A DNA stretch of 64,000 bases, taken from NCBI RefSeq assembly GCF_914484835.1, contig NZ_CAJZAR010000083.1:26865-90864 (forward strand), written 5' to 3'. The first letter of the stretch is position 1. Every line of letters begins with the position of its first letter. Below the pieces are notes generated by a model, which saw nothing but the letters and a program-made list of their open reading frames with translations, searched no databases and had not been told where the DNA came from. Positions 51,703 through 60,604 of this stretch are shown here, piece after piece. Both the position numbers and the translations under genes were made by a program. This DNA comes from Paraburkholderia tropica. Lineage in GTDB: Bacteria; Pseudomonadota; Gammaproteobacteria; Burkholderiales; Burkholderiaceae.

Positions 51703-52091
51703 TGCAACCCCCAACGGACGACGGCGAAATCCGCCTGCGCGCACGCGACATCCTGCTGGAAATGGCCAGGACGCTCTGGTATGTGCGCGCGATTCTCGGC
51801 GGCCTGCTGGTTTCATTCGTCATGCTGACGATCTGGATGTACGCGTTCGGCGACCCCGTCGAGACCGTCCGCCGGACGGCCTCGCCGTTCGGCGAGACGC
51901 TTTACTTCTGCGCGATCACCGCGCTGACGATCGGCTATGGCGACGTCGTGCCCACCTCGACGTTCGGCCGCATCGACGCCGTGTTGCTCGGCCTGATCGG
52001 TCTGGTGCTGACGGGCCTGTTCGTCGCGACGGCCGTGCGGGGCGTGCAGGAAGCCGCGCTACGCGCGAGCGCCGGGCCTGAGCAGAAATGA
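51699..52091 (+). CDS. Small two-helix potassium-channel-like protein
   Basis: A 130-residue ion-channel protein (Ion_trans_2 type). Helix one is LGGLLVSFVMLTIWMYAFG, the pore loop ETLYFCAITALTIGYGDVVPTS carries the K+ selectivity filter TIGYGD, and helix two is AVLLGLIGLVLTGLFVATAV. No regulatory RCK domain follows. ATGA overlap with the DUF2955 gene and GGAG upstream make it the last member of the efflux unit. A K+ leak could balance charge during export (inference). Confidence 0.88.
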   Translation: MMQPPTDDGEIRLRARDILLEMARTLWYVRAILGGLLVSFVMLTIWMYAFGDPVETVRRTASPFGETLYFCAITALTIGYGDVVPTSTFGRIDAVLLGLIGLVLTGLFVATAVRGVQEAALRASAGPEQK

Positions 52092-52118
52092 GGGAAAGCG
52101 GCGTCGACTGGCGCGCAC

Positions 52119-53687
52119 TTAGCGGCCCGCCGAGCCCGTCGTCACAGCGGCAACGCCCGCGATTGCCGCTGAGCCTGACTGCGTTTGTGTCGGGGTTTGG
52201 GTTTGGGTTTGCGTCTGCGTCGCTTCAGTCGCCGACGCGCCGCTCGCGGGCGCGGGCATCGTCATCGTCTCCGCCTTCGTCACCCAGCCGCCGCCCATCG
52301 CCTTGTAGAGACTGACGTAGTACGTCAGCACCGCCGCCTCGGTTTGCGTCTGCGTCAGCTGCGCGTTGAAGAGACTGCGCTCCGCATCCAGCACCTCGAT
52401 ATAGCTCGTGTAGCCCGCGTCATAGCGCTTGCGCGCGAGCCGCGCGTAGACCGCCAGCGCATCGACCTGGCGTCCCTGCGCAACCAGTTCGTCCTGACTC
52501 TTCTGCAACGCGATCATCGCGTCCTCGACCTGCTGGAACGCCTTCTGCACCGTATCAAGATACGTGTACAGCGCCTCCTGCTCGCGCGCTTCGGCCAGAT
52601 GCACCTGCCCGGTGATGTTGCCGCCCGTGAACAGTGGCTGCGCGATCGCGCCGCCCACCGACCAGATATAAGCCGGCCCGGTCAGCAGGCTCGAAAACAC
52701 GGCGCTCGCCGAGCCGATCACGCCCGACACCGAAAGGTTCGGAAAATACAGCGCGCGCGCCGCGCCGATGCGCGCGTTTTCGGCGATCAGATTCTGCTCC
52801 GCCGCGAGCAGATCGGGCCGCCGCGACAGCAGATCGGACGGCACGCCCGCGGGCACGGCGGGCAGCGCGATGGCGCGCAGTTCGCGGCCGCGCGGAATCG
52901 GACCGGGATTCTGCGCGAGCAGCACCGAGAGCGCGTCCTCCTGCTGGCCGATCTGCATCTCGATCACGGGGATGGTCCCCTGCGCGGCCTCGTACTCCGA
53001 CTGGCTCTGCGCCAGCTCCATCTGCGAGACGACGCCATGCGCGAAGCGCTGCGTGAACACCCGCACCGAATCGGCGCGGCTCGCGGCTGTCGCCTGCGCG
53101 ATCTCCAGTTGCCGGTCGAGGCTGCGCAGATTGATATAGGACCCCGCCACCGCCGCCACCAGCGTGAGGATGGTCTCGCGCCGCCCTTCCACGGTCGCGG
53201 CCAGATCGGCGCGCGCGGCCTCGGTCTGGCGGCGCGTGCGCCCGAAGACATCGAGGTTCAGCGTCGCGCTGAGCGTCGGCGAAAACGCGTTGTAGACCGG
53301 ATCGATGCCCGGCTGCAACGGCAGGCCGCTGATCTGCGACACGCGCTGGCGCGATGCGGTGAAACCCGCGCCCACCTGCGGGAAGAACGCCGAGCGCGTG
53401 ATCTGCACCTGCGCGGCGAATTCGTCGATGCGGGCCGCCGCGATCTTCACGTCGCGATTGCGTTCGAGCGCCGTGCCGATCAGCTGATTGAGCACCGGCT
53501 CCTGGAACTGCTCCCACCAGACCGTATCGGCGACTTCGAGCGCTTCGCCGCTCGCGAACCGGTAGGTCGCGGGCACCTCGACATTCGGGCGCTGGTAGTC
53601 CGGCCCGAGCAGGCAGGCGCTCAGCGCGAGGGCCAGCAGCGGAGTGAGCCGTCGCGCGGCGACCGGCGTATGGGCGAGCGCGCGCAT
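52119..53687 (-). CDS. NodT/OprM-type outer-membrane channel of the RND pump
   Basis: A 522-residue OMF lipoprotein. Lipobox LSAC, then LLGPDYQRPNVEVPATY, the family marker DLLSRRPDLLAAEQNLIAENA and two helical hairpin repeats (YTSYIEVLDAERSLFNAQ). The last 40 residues are a low-complexity Thr-Gln repeat encoded by hexanucleotide-like repeats (52.17-52.24 kb). Start 53687, one base after the RND gene stop. It completes the tripartite pump encoded in the same operon. Confidence 0.92.
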   Translation of the reverse strand: MRALAHTPVAARRLTPLLALALSACLLGPDYQRPNVEVPATYRFASGEALEVADTVWWEQFQEPVLNQLIGTALERNRDVKIAAARIDEFAAQVQITRSAFFPQVGAGFTASRQRVSQISGLPLQPGIDPVYNAFSPTLSATLNLDVFGRTRRQTEAARADLAATVEGRRETILTLVAAVAGSYINLRSLDRQLEIAQATAASRADSVRVFTQRFAHGVVSQMELAQSQSEYEAAQGTIPVIEMQIGQQEDALSVLLAQNPGPIPRGRELRAIALPAVPAGVPSDLLSRRPDLLAAEQNLIAENARIGAARALYFPNLSVSGVIGSASAVFSSLLTGPAYIWSVGGAIAQPLFTGGNITGQVHLAEAREQEALYTYLDTVQKAFQQVEDAMIALQKSQDELVAQGRQVDALAVYARLARKRYDAGYTSYIEVLDAERSLFNAQLTQTQTEAAVLTYYVSLYKAMGGGWVTKAETMTMPAPASGASATEATQTQTQTQTPTQTQSGSAAIAGVAAVTTGSAGR

Positions 53688-53688
53688 C

Positions 53689-56600
53689 TCAGTCGTCTCC
53701 CCGTGGCGCGGATGGCGTGCCTTTCGGCGGCGCGCCCGCTGCGCTGCCCGCTGTGCCTGCTGCCCCGCCCGCGCCACCGCCCGACGCATCGCCCGCGCCC
53801 GGCGCGGCCTTGCCCTTGCTGCCGCGCGACGACATCGTTTCGAGCAGGTAATAGAACATCGGGATAAAGAACACGGCGATCACGGTCGCGCCGAGCATCC
53901 CGCCGATCACGCCCGTGCCGATCGAGTGACGGCTGTTGGCCGACGCGCCCGTGGCGATCGCGAGCGGCACGCAGCCCAGAATGAAGGCGAGCGACGTCAT
54001 GACGATCGGCCTCAGGCGCTCCTCGGACGCGACGATCGTCGCGTCGAGCACCGAGGCCCCGCCCTCGCGGTTCATCACCGCGAACTCGAAGATCAGAATC
54101 GCATTTTTCGCCGCGAGCGCGACCAGCATCGTGAGCCCGATCTGGAAGTAGATATCGTTTTCGAGGCCGCGCAACAGGATCGCGAGCAGCGCGCCGAACA
54201 GCGCGAACGGCACCGCCATCAGCACGCCGACCGGCAGCGACCACTTCTCGTATTGCGCCGCGAGAATCAGGAACACCATGATGAGCCCGAACACGAACAC
54301 CGAGCCCGAGGTGCCGCCCGACTTGCGCGCCTCGTAGGCTTCGCCGCTCCACGCCACGCCGAAGCCGGTGGGCATCGTCGCCGCGATCTCGTCCAGCGCG
54401 GCGATCACCTGGCCCGAGCTGTAGCCCGGCGCGGCGTTGGCCGTGACGAGCACCGCCGGGAAATTGTTGAAGCGCGTGAGCAGGTCCGGTCCGGTCACGT
54501 AGTGGTAGTTCGCCACGGCGCGCAGCGGCACCATCGTGTCGGTCTTGCTGCGCACGTAGATGCGGTCGAGATCGTCGGGGCGCAGGCGCGTCGACGGATC
54601 GGCCTGAAGGATCACCTGCCACAGCCGGCTCGACCGGTTGAACTGCGAGACGTAGAGCGAGCCGAACATCGTCTGCATCGCGCTATACACATCCTCCACG
54701 GGCACGCCGAGCGTTTCGGCGCGCTCGCGATCGACATCGACGAGCAGTTGCTGCGAATTCGGATTGAAGGTGGTCGTCACGCGCGCGAGTTCGGGCCGCT
54801 GCCGCGCCTTCGCAACGAACTCGCGCACCACTTCCGCGAGCTGCGTGATCGTCGCGTCGCCCTTGCTCTGAATCCACACTTCGGTGCCGCCCGTGGTGCC
54901 GAGGCCCGGAATCGAAGGCGGATTGACCGGTATGACGATCCCCTCCTTGATCGACGAGAGCGCCTTGTACGCATCCACCAGCACCGCGCGCGCGTTCTGC
55001 GTCTTGGCGTGGCCCGACGAATAGCGTTCGTCGAAGCCCTTGAGCCCGACGAAGAACGTGCTCGCGTTGTTCTTGTTCTGCACGTCGAGCAGGCTGTAGC
55101 CGTCGACGGTGGCGATGCCGCTCACGGCGTCCTGCTTCATGAAATATTCGGCCACCTGATCGGAGACCGCGCCGGTGCGGTCGAGACTCGCCGCGTCGGG
55201 CATCGTCACCGCGCCGAGCAGATAGCCCTGATCCTCGGGCGGCAAAAACGCAGAGGGAATCGCCTTCATCATCACGACCGTCAGCGCGATCATGCCCGCG
55301 AACAGCAGCAGCGCCATCACCCAACGCCGGATCGCCACATGCACGAGGCCGATATAGCCGCGCGTCATGCGGCCGAACGCATTCTCGAACCAGCGGAAAA
55401 ATCCCTTCTTCTCGTGATGCGAACTCTTGAGCAGGATCGCCGCGAGCGCGGGCGACAAGGTCAGCGCCACGATGCCCGAGATCACCACCGAGATCGCGAT
55501 GGTGATCGCGAACTGCTTGTACAACTGCCCGGTAATGCCGCTCACGAACGCCACCGGCACGAACACCGCGCAGAGCACGAGCACGATCGCGACCACCGGC
55601 CCGGCCACTTCGTCCATCGCGCGCTTGGCGGCCTCCTTGGGCCCGAGCTTGTGCACGGTCATGTTGCGCTCGACGTTCTCGATCACGACGATCGCATCGT
55701 CCACCACGATGCCGATCGCCAGCACCATGCCGAACAAGGTCAGCATGTTGATCGAGAAGCCGAGCAGCGCCATGCCCATCGCCGTGCCGACGATCGAGAC
55801 CGGCACCGCCAGAATCGGAATCAGCGTCGCGCGCAGGCTTTGCAGAAACACATACACGACGATCACGACCAGTACGAGCGCTTCGAAGAACGTGTGCACG
55901 ACGTCCGAGATCGAGGCGCGCGTGAACTCGGTCGTGTCCATCGCGATCTTGTAGTCGAGCCCTTCGGGGAACGACTGCTTGAGTTCGGCGAGCGAGGCGC
56001 GCACCTGCTTCGAGACGTCGAGCGCATTCGCGCCCGGCTGCTGATAGACCGCGATGATGGTCGCGGGCTTGCCCTGATAGCGGCTGCGGATCGAGTAATC
56101 CTTCTGCCCGAGTTCCGCGCGGCCCACGTCCTGCAGGCGCACGATCGCCGCGCCCTCGCTGCTCGCGCGCAGAATGATGTCGTCGAAATCGCCGGGCTGC
56201 GCGAGGCGGCCGGGTGTCGTCACGGCGAACGACTGCTCGACCTTCGAGCCGGTTGGCGACTGCCCGATGCGCCCGACCGCGAACTGCTGGTTCTGGTTCT
56301 CCACCGCCCTTTGCACGTCGGCCACGGTGATGCCGAGCTGCGCCATTCGGTCCGGCTTGAGCCAGACGCGCATCGCATAGTCAGGTGTCCCGAAGATACT
56401 CGACTGGTTCGCGCCGGGAATGCGCTTGAGCGCGTCGAGCACATAGATGTTCGCGTAGTTCGCGATATAGGTGCTGTCGTAGCGCTCGTCGGGCGAATAG
56501 ATGGCGATCACCATCATGAACGCCGACGACTTCTTCTGCACCTGCACGCCCTGTGCCTGCACCGATTGCGGCAGCTGCGGCAAGGCGAGATTGACGCGGT

Positions 56601-56931
56601 TCTGCACGTCGACCTGCGCGAGCTGCGGATTGGTGCCGATCTCGAAGAACGCGTTGACGGTCAGATTCCCGGTCGATGAACTCGACGAGTTCATGTAGAT
56701 CATGTTGTCCGCGCCGTTCACCTGCTGCTCGATTGGTGCGGCGACGTTGTTGGCGACCACGTCCGCGCTCGCGCCTGGATAGGACGCGGTGATCGTGATC
56801 TGCGGCGGCGTGATGTCCGGGTATTGCGCGACCGGCAGCGCCAGCATGGTCAGCGAGCCGCCGAGCGTGATGACGATCGAAATGACCGACGCGAAAATCG
56901 GCCGGTCGATGCAGAAGTGCGAGATGCTCAT
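53689..56931 (-). CDS. RND multidrug efflux permease (HAE1 family)
   Basis: A 1080-residue inner-membrane pump of AcrB size. It starts FCIDRPIFASVISIVITLGG; TM4 carries LFGMVLAIGIVVDDAIVVIENVER, which holds the two proton-relay Asp residues, and Lys in TM10 (LAAKNAILIFEFAVMNR) completes the relay. The docking-domain GGTEVWIQSKG and the AcrB-like C-terminus ahead of a Gly/Ala-rich tail are present. It is proton-driven, with substrates likely broad. Middle gene of an adaptor-pump-channel operon. Confidence 0.96.
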   Translation of the reverse strand: MSISHFCIDRPIFASVISIVITLGGSLTMLALPVAQYPDITPPQITITASYPGASADVVANNVAAPIEQQVNGADNMIYMNSSSSSTGNLTVNAFFEIGTNPQLAQVDVQNRVNLALPQLPQSVQAQGVQVQKKSSAFMMVIAIYSPDERYDSTYIANYANIYVLDALKRIPGANQSSIFGTPDYAMRVWLKPDRMAQLGITVADVQRAVENQNQQFAVGRIGQSPTGSKVEQSFAVTTPGRLAQPGDFDDIILRASSEGAAIVRLQDVGRAELGQKDYSIRSRYQGKPATIIAVYQQPGANALDVSKQVRASLAELKQSFPEGLDYKIAMDTTEFTRASISDVVHTFFEALVLVVIVVYVFLQSLRATLIPILAVPVSIVGTAMGMALLGFSINMLTLFGMVLAIGIVVDDAIVVIENVERNMTVHKLGPKEAAKRAMDEVAGPVVAIVLVLCAVFVPVAFVSGITGQLYKQFAITIAISVVISGIVALTLSPALAAILLKSSHHEKKGFFRWFENAFGRMTRGYIGLVHVAIRRWVMALLLFAGMIALTVVMMKAIPSAFLPPEDQGYLLGAVTMPDAASLDRTGAVSDQVAEYFMKQDAVSGIATVDGYSLLDVQNKNNASTFFVGLKGFDERYSSGHAKTQNARAVLVDAYKALSSIKEGIVIPVNPPSIPGLGTTGGTEVWIQSKGDATITQLAEVVREFVAKARQRPELARVTTTFNPNSQQLLVDVDRERAETLGVPVEDVYSAMQTMFGSLYVSQFNRSSRLWQVILQADPSTRLRPDDLDRIYVRSKTDTMVPLRAVANYHYVTGPDLLTRFNNFPAVLVTANAAPGYSSGQVIAALDEIAATMPTGFGVAWSGEAYEARKSGGTSGSVFVFGLIMVFLILAAQYEKWSLPVGVLMAVPFALFGALLAILLRGLENDIYFQIGLTMLVALAAKNAILIFEFAVMNREGGASVLDATIVASEERLRPIVMTSLAFILGCVPLAIATGASANSRHSIGTGVIGGMLGATVIAVFFIPMFYYLLETMSSRGSKGKAAPGAGDASGGGAGGAAGTAGSAAGAPPKGTPSAPRGDD

Positions 56932-56943
56932 CGTCAGCGCCCT

Positions 56944-58203
56944 TCAGTTGGCCGAAGCGGAGGCCGCGGTTGCGGCCGAGGCGGGGGCGGCCGCCGCATC
57001 CGCCGCCACGGGAGTCGCGACGATCTTGAGCGGCGCATCGGCCACCACGCGGATCGCGCCATCGACGACCACACGCTCGCCGTCTTTCAGGCCATCGAGA
57101 ATGAACCAGTCGTTGCCGTGCCATTCGCCGACCTCGACCACGCGCTGACGCGCCTTGTCGTCCTTGTTGACGACCCAGACGAAGTGGCTTTTCGCGCCCT
57201 GCAACACCGCGCGTTGCGGCACGAGAATGGCGTTCGGGCGAATCGCGCCCGCGACGCGCGCGCGCACGAACTGGCCGGGACGCAGCACGCCGGTGGGATT
57301 CGCGAAGACCGCGCGCACGAGGAACGAGCCCGTTTCCGTATTGAAAGCCGGATTGGCGAAGTCGATCGCGCCGCTGCCCTTGTAGGTCGAACCATCCGCG
57401 AGTTGCAGCGACACCGTGAACGCATTGTTCGCCGGGAAGCGCAATTGCCCCGCCGCGATCTGATCGCGGTAGCGCAGCTGCTGATTCTCCGAAATGCTGA
57501 AGTTGGCCCACATGGGGTCCAGTTGATAGACGTAGGTCAGCAGGCCGTTCTGCGTCGAGGTGACGTAGCTGCCGTCCTGCTGGCGCGCGAAACTCGAAAG
57601 CCCGTTCAGCGGCGACTTGATCGTCGTATAGCTGAGATTCAGCTCGGCGGTATCGACCTCGCCCTGCGCGGCGATCACGGCGGCGCGCGACTGCTTTTCG
57701 TTGCCGATCGCGTCGTCGAGATCCTTCTTGCTCAACGCGTTTTCCTGCGCCAGCGGCCGCACGCGCGCGAGGTTCGCCTTCGCTACTTCGAGCCGCGCCT
57801 GCTGCTGCGCCAACTGGCCCTGCGCGGTGCGCAACGCGGCTTCGAAGGGCTTGGGGTCCATCTGGAACAGGGTCTGCCCGACCTTGACCAGCGAGCCTTC
57901 CACATACATGCGGCGGTCGAGGAAGCCGTCCACGCGCGCGCGTATCTGCACTTCGCGCGAACTCTGGGTCTGCGCGGTGAACTCGAAATCGACGGGCGTA
58001 TCGTGCGCCGCGACCGTCGTCACCGTGACTTCGACGGGCGGCACGGCCGCCACCGCCGGCTTCTTGCTGCAGCCCGCGCCAGCGACCACGAACGCTGCCG
58101 CGCCCACGGCGACGGCCATCGCACGGACGCCCTTCGCAACGGCCGCGCCCGGCGCCATGCGCCATTGCAGCGGCTGCTTCTGATGCCTGCACGCGTGCGC
58201 CAT
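56944..58203 (-). CDS. RND periplasmic adaptor (MexA/AcrA type lipoprotein)
   Basis: A 419-residue membrane-fusion lipoprotein. Lipobox VAGAGC, then PVEVTVTTVAAHDTPVDFEF, RARVDGFLDRRMYVEGSLVKVGQTLFQMD, the helical hairpin and the second barrel (QRAVLQGAKSHFVWVV). It begins at the second ATG of TGAGGTGATGATG, the one with best SD spacing. It couples the RND pump 12 bases downstream to its outer-membrane channel. Two GGACC boxes lie in the intergenic region 245-335 bases upstream. Confidence 0.93.
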   Translation of the reverse strand: MAHACRHQKQPLQWRMAPGAAVAKGVRAMAVAVGAAAFVVAGAGCSKKPAVAAVPPVEVTVTTVAAHDTPVDFEFTAQTQSSREVQIRARVDGFLDRRMYVEGSLVKVGQTLFQMDPKPFEAALRTAQGQLAQQQARLEVAKANLARVRPLAQENALSKKDLDDAIGNEKQSRAAVIAAQGEVDTAELNLSYTTIKSPLNGLSSFARQQDGSYVTSTQNGLLTYVYQLDPMWANFSISENQQLRYRDQIAAGQLRFPANNAFTVSLQLADGSTYKGSGAIDFANPAFNTETGSFLVRAVFANPTGVLRPGQFVRARVAGAIRPNAILVPQRAVLQGAKSHFVWVVNKDDKARQRVVEVGEWHGNDWFILDGLKDGERVVVDGAIRVVADAPLKIVATPVAADAAAAPASAATAASASAN

Positions 58204-58446
58204 CATCACCTCAGGGTGATCTCGCAAGGCCCGCTTTCGACCCGGCATGGCACAGCGCCAGCAACGTCCCTGGCTTGCACGCGCGCCACTCGAAAGAACG
58301 GGTCCCTGATTGCTTGAACATACCGGTCAGGCCATGCCCGACCGCTGGGAAATTGCACTGCGCAGCGAACTCGCGGACGTGCCGACACGGACTGGTCCAT
58401 GATTCGCCGCGATTCAGTATGGTGACGGCCTCGGGCGCCAACAATC

Positions 58447-58458
58447 GGACTTTGGTCC
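58447..58458. promoter_or_regulatory. GGACC box 6, RND side
   Basis: GGACTTTGGTCC, flanked by AATC and TAGC. The nearer of the two boxes to the RND operon. Confidence 0.65.
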
Positions 58459-58527
58459 TAGCCCGCGCGACCCGGCATACAGCGTGAAAGCGTCGCGCGC
58501 CCGCGCGCCGCCGGGCCGCATCGGGAC

Positions 58528-58545
58528 ATAGGACCAAGGTCCTAT
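58528..58545. promoter_or_regulatory. GGACC box 7, ahead of ppk2
   Basis: ATAGGACC-AA-GGTCCTAT, an 18-bp near-perfect palindrome about 105 bases before the PPK2 start. Confidence 0.68.
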
Positions 58546-58648
58546 GGTGCGGTCCCGGACCCCCGGTTCATGCTCTCAGCCATGACCGTCGCGCGAATTG
58601 GCCGCGACGCCTCGCCATCGAGCACGGACTTCTCTGTGGGAGTGCACC

Positions 58649-59554
58649 ATGTCTGGATCGTCAAGCCATGCGAAGCGGCGGGAAGCCAAGGCGGAAGCGA
58701 AGGCCGAAGCGAAAGCCGCCGCAAAGGCCGAAGAAAAAAACGCAGCGAAATCCGAGGCGCAGCCCGACGTGAATTCAGAAGGCAAGATGAGCAACAAGGC
58801 CTATTTGAAGGAGCTATTCCGGCTTCATGTCGAATTGGTGAATCTGCAACAATGGGTCGTGGAGAGCGGCGCGAAAGTCTGCATCGTGTTCGAAGGACGC
58901 GACGGCGCGGGCAAGGGCGGCACGATCAAGGCGATCACCGAGCGCGTGAGTCCGCGCGTGTTCCGCATCGTGGCGCTGCCCGCGCCCACCGAGCGCGAAA
59001 AGTCCCAGATGTACCTGCAACGCTATCTCCCTCACCTGCCCGCGGCCGGCGAAGTCGTGATCTTCGACCGGAGCTGGTACAACCGCGCGGGCGTCGAGCG
59101 GGTCATGGGTTTCTGCACGCCCAGACAGGTCGACGAATTTCTCGCGGCGGTGCCGCTGGTGGAGAAAGCGATCATCGCGTCGGGTGTCATCCTCATCAAG
59201 TACTGGCTCGAAGTCAGCGCGGAGGAACAGACGCGCCGCCTCGAAGACCGCATCCAGGACGCGCGCAAGACGTGGAAGCTCACGCAGATGGACCTCGATT
59301 CGTATAGCCGCTGGTACGACTATTCGCGCGCGCGCGACGAGATGTTCGAGAAGACCGATCTCGACTTTTCGCCGTGGCATGTCGCGCACTCCGACGACAA
59401 GCGGCGCGCGCGGCTGAACATCATCACGCATCTGCTCGCCACGATTCCCTATGAGACCGTGCCGCGCAACCGGGTCGTGCTGCCGCGCCGGCAGAAGGCG
59501 GGCAATTACGTCGATCCCAACCATCCCTGCAAGCGCGTGCCGGAGGCATTCTAG
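58649..59554 (+). CDS. ppk2: Polyphosphate kinase 2
   Basis: A 301-residue P-loop nucleotide kinase. After a 50-residue Ala/Lys/Glu-rich N-terminal extension, the PPK2 core shows VFEGRDGAGKGGTIKAITERV (Walker A), LPAPTEREKSQMYLQRYLPHLP, the FDRSWYNRAGVERVMGFC motif and DFSPWHVAHSDDKRRARLN. It uses polyphosphate to make ATP or GTP from the diphosphate, useful when respiration is low. GGGAG precedes ATG 58649. It is followed 33 bases later by a small RRM-like gene and preceded by a GGACC box. Confidence 0.94.
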   Translation: MSGSSSHAKRREAKAEAKAEAKAAAKAEEKNAAKSEAQPDVNSEGKMSNKAYLKELFRLHVELVNLQQWVVESGAKVCIVFEGRDGAGKGGTIKAITERVSPRVFRIVALPAPTEREKSQMYLQRYLPHLPAAGEVVIFDRSWYNRAGVERVMGFCTPRQVDEFLAAVPLVEKAIIASGVILIKYWLEVSAEEQTRRLEDRIQDARKTWKLTQMDLDSYSRWYDYSRARDEMFEKTDLDFSPWHVAHSDDKRRARLNIITHLLATIPYETVPRNRVVLPRRQKAGNYVDPNHPCKRVPEAF

Positions 59555-59587
59555 GCTCGCCTTACGAAGCGAATGTGGAGGCCAATG

Positions 59588-59845
59588 ATGGGCGAATTAT
59601 GGATTGGAAACGTCGACGCCGATGTCTCGCCGGACGAGATCAATGAATTCCTCGGCCGATACGGCTGTCCGCCGTTCGACTCGATCCAGCGCGTACCCGG
59701 CACCGGCGACCGTCCCGCCGTGGTGCTGAGTTTCGACAAGCTCAGCCCCGAAGCGCTGCGCATGCTGCAGACGCGCATTCACAATATCCAGTGGAACCAT
59801 CGCGCCATCGTCGTGCAGGTGATGCCGCCGAGACGGGAAGACTGA
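59588..59845 (+). CDS. RRM-like small RNA-binding protein
   Basis: An 85-residue protein: MGELWIGNVDADVSPDEINEFL, then GRYG and a second strand (PAVVLSFDKLS...RIHNIQWNHRAIVVQVM). This gives the beta-alpha-beta-beta-alpha-beta order and an RNP2-like LWIGNV. RNP1 is not clearly aromatic, so RNA binding is inferred from the fold. GGAGG sits six bases before ATG 59588. Cotranscribed with ppk2. Confidence 0.75.
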   Translation: MGELWIGNVDADVSPDEINEFLGRYGCPPFDSIQRVPGTGDRPAVVLSFDKLSPEALRMLQTRIHNIQWNHRAIVVQVMPPRRED

Positions 59846-59865
59846 CGCAACCAAAGCACGGATCG

Positions 59866-59916
59866 AAAAAAAGCGGGCGAGGCGCCGGTCTGCATAACCG
59901 GCCGCCTCGCCCGCTT
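59866..59916 (-). terminator. Terminator after the two-component operon (possibly bidirectional)
   Basis: AAGCGGGCGAGGCG pairs with its complement around an inner CCGGT/ACCGG stem. On the minus strand a run of seven T follows. In the plus direction CTTGTTTG is weaker but may serve ppk2. Confidence 0.85.
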
Positions 59917-59965
59917 GTTTGCGTGAATATTTTCGTGGATTCGTTTTTGCGCAGCGACGACGCGT

Positions 59966-60604
59966 TCAGGAATGGCGCGCGTGCGCCGTCGCGGCGCCGC
60001 CGAGGTCCGCGCGCTCGGCGAGCCGCACGAGTTCCGCGAGCGATTCGGCCCGCATCTTTTCCATGACGCGCGCGCGATGGATCTTGATCGTCTTCTCCGC
60101 CGCGCCCAGTTCATCGGCCACGAGTTTGTTGGGCCGCCCCGCGACCACCAGCGCCATGACTTCGCGCTCGCGCGGCGTCAGTTGCGCGACGCGGCGCTGG
60201 ATTTCCGCGTGCTGCGCGCGCTGTTCGAACATTTGCTGCGCGAGCGCGAGCGCGCGATCGACCGCGTCGAGCAACGGGCCTTCGTCGACCGGCTTCAGCA
60301 GAAAATCCGTCGCGCCTGCCTTCATCGCGGCGATGGCGGCGCGCGTGCCCACGTGGCCCGAGACGAAGATGATCGGCACCCGGCCGACCAGCCGGCTCTG
60401 CAACGCGATGCCGCTCAGATCGGGCAGCCCGAGATCGAGCAGCAGGCACGCGGGCTGGCTCGTCAGATCGGCGCGTTCGAGAAAATCGCCGGCGCAGCCG
60501 AAGGTCTGCACGGTGTAGCCCGCCGAACCGAGCAGACGGCCGAAGGCTCTGCGGACCGGCTCGTCGTCGTCGACGACGAACACGAGAGATTGCGGTGTAG
60601 TCAT
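59966..60604 (-). CDS. FixJ/NarL-type response regulator
   Basis: A 212-residue two-domain regulator. The receiver shows VVDDDEPVRRAFGRLL, the phospho-Asp at residue 57 (LLLDLGLPDLSG) and LLKPVDEGPLLDAVDRAL (Lys near 104). The LuxR-type helix-turn-helix reads LTPREREVMALVVAGRPNKLVADELGAAEKTIKIHRARVMEKM. The layout matches FixJ, StyR and TodT. It is encoded four bases overlapping the kinase, so the two are partners. It is the best local candidate to bind the GGACC palindromes. Confidence 0.93.
   Translation of the reverse strand: MTTPQSLVFVVDDDEPVRRAFGRLLGSAGYTVQTFGCAGDFLERADLTSQPACLLLDLGLPDLSGIALQSRLVGRVPIIFVSGHVGTRAAIAAMKAGATDFLLKPVDEGPLLDAVDRALALAQQMFEQRAQHAEIQRRVAQLTPREREVMALVVAGRPNKLVADELGAAEKTIKIHRARVMEKMRAESLAELVRLAERADLGGAATAHARHS

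Larger units (their letters stand above)
58204..58648. other. Divergent control region between RND operon and ppk2
   Basis: About 445 bases without a gene, carrying two GGACC palindromes (58447 and 58528) 84 bases apart centre to centre. A shorter GGACTGGTCC element with different spacing is at 58389. Confidence 0.6.

Noticed and set aside
53644..56679. 1011-codon rightward open frame opposite the RND permease
   Set aside because: No recognisable domain and basic low-complexity composition; the opposite strand encodes a complete RND pump.
58389..58398. GGACTGGTCC as a ninth GGACC box
   Set aside because: The half-sites are two bases apart instead of four, so the geometry differs from the other eight copies.
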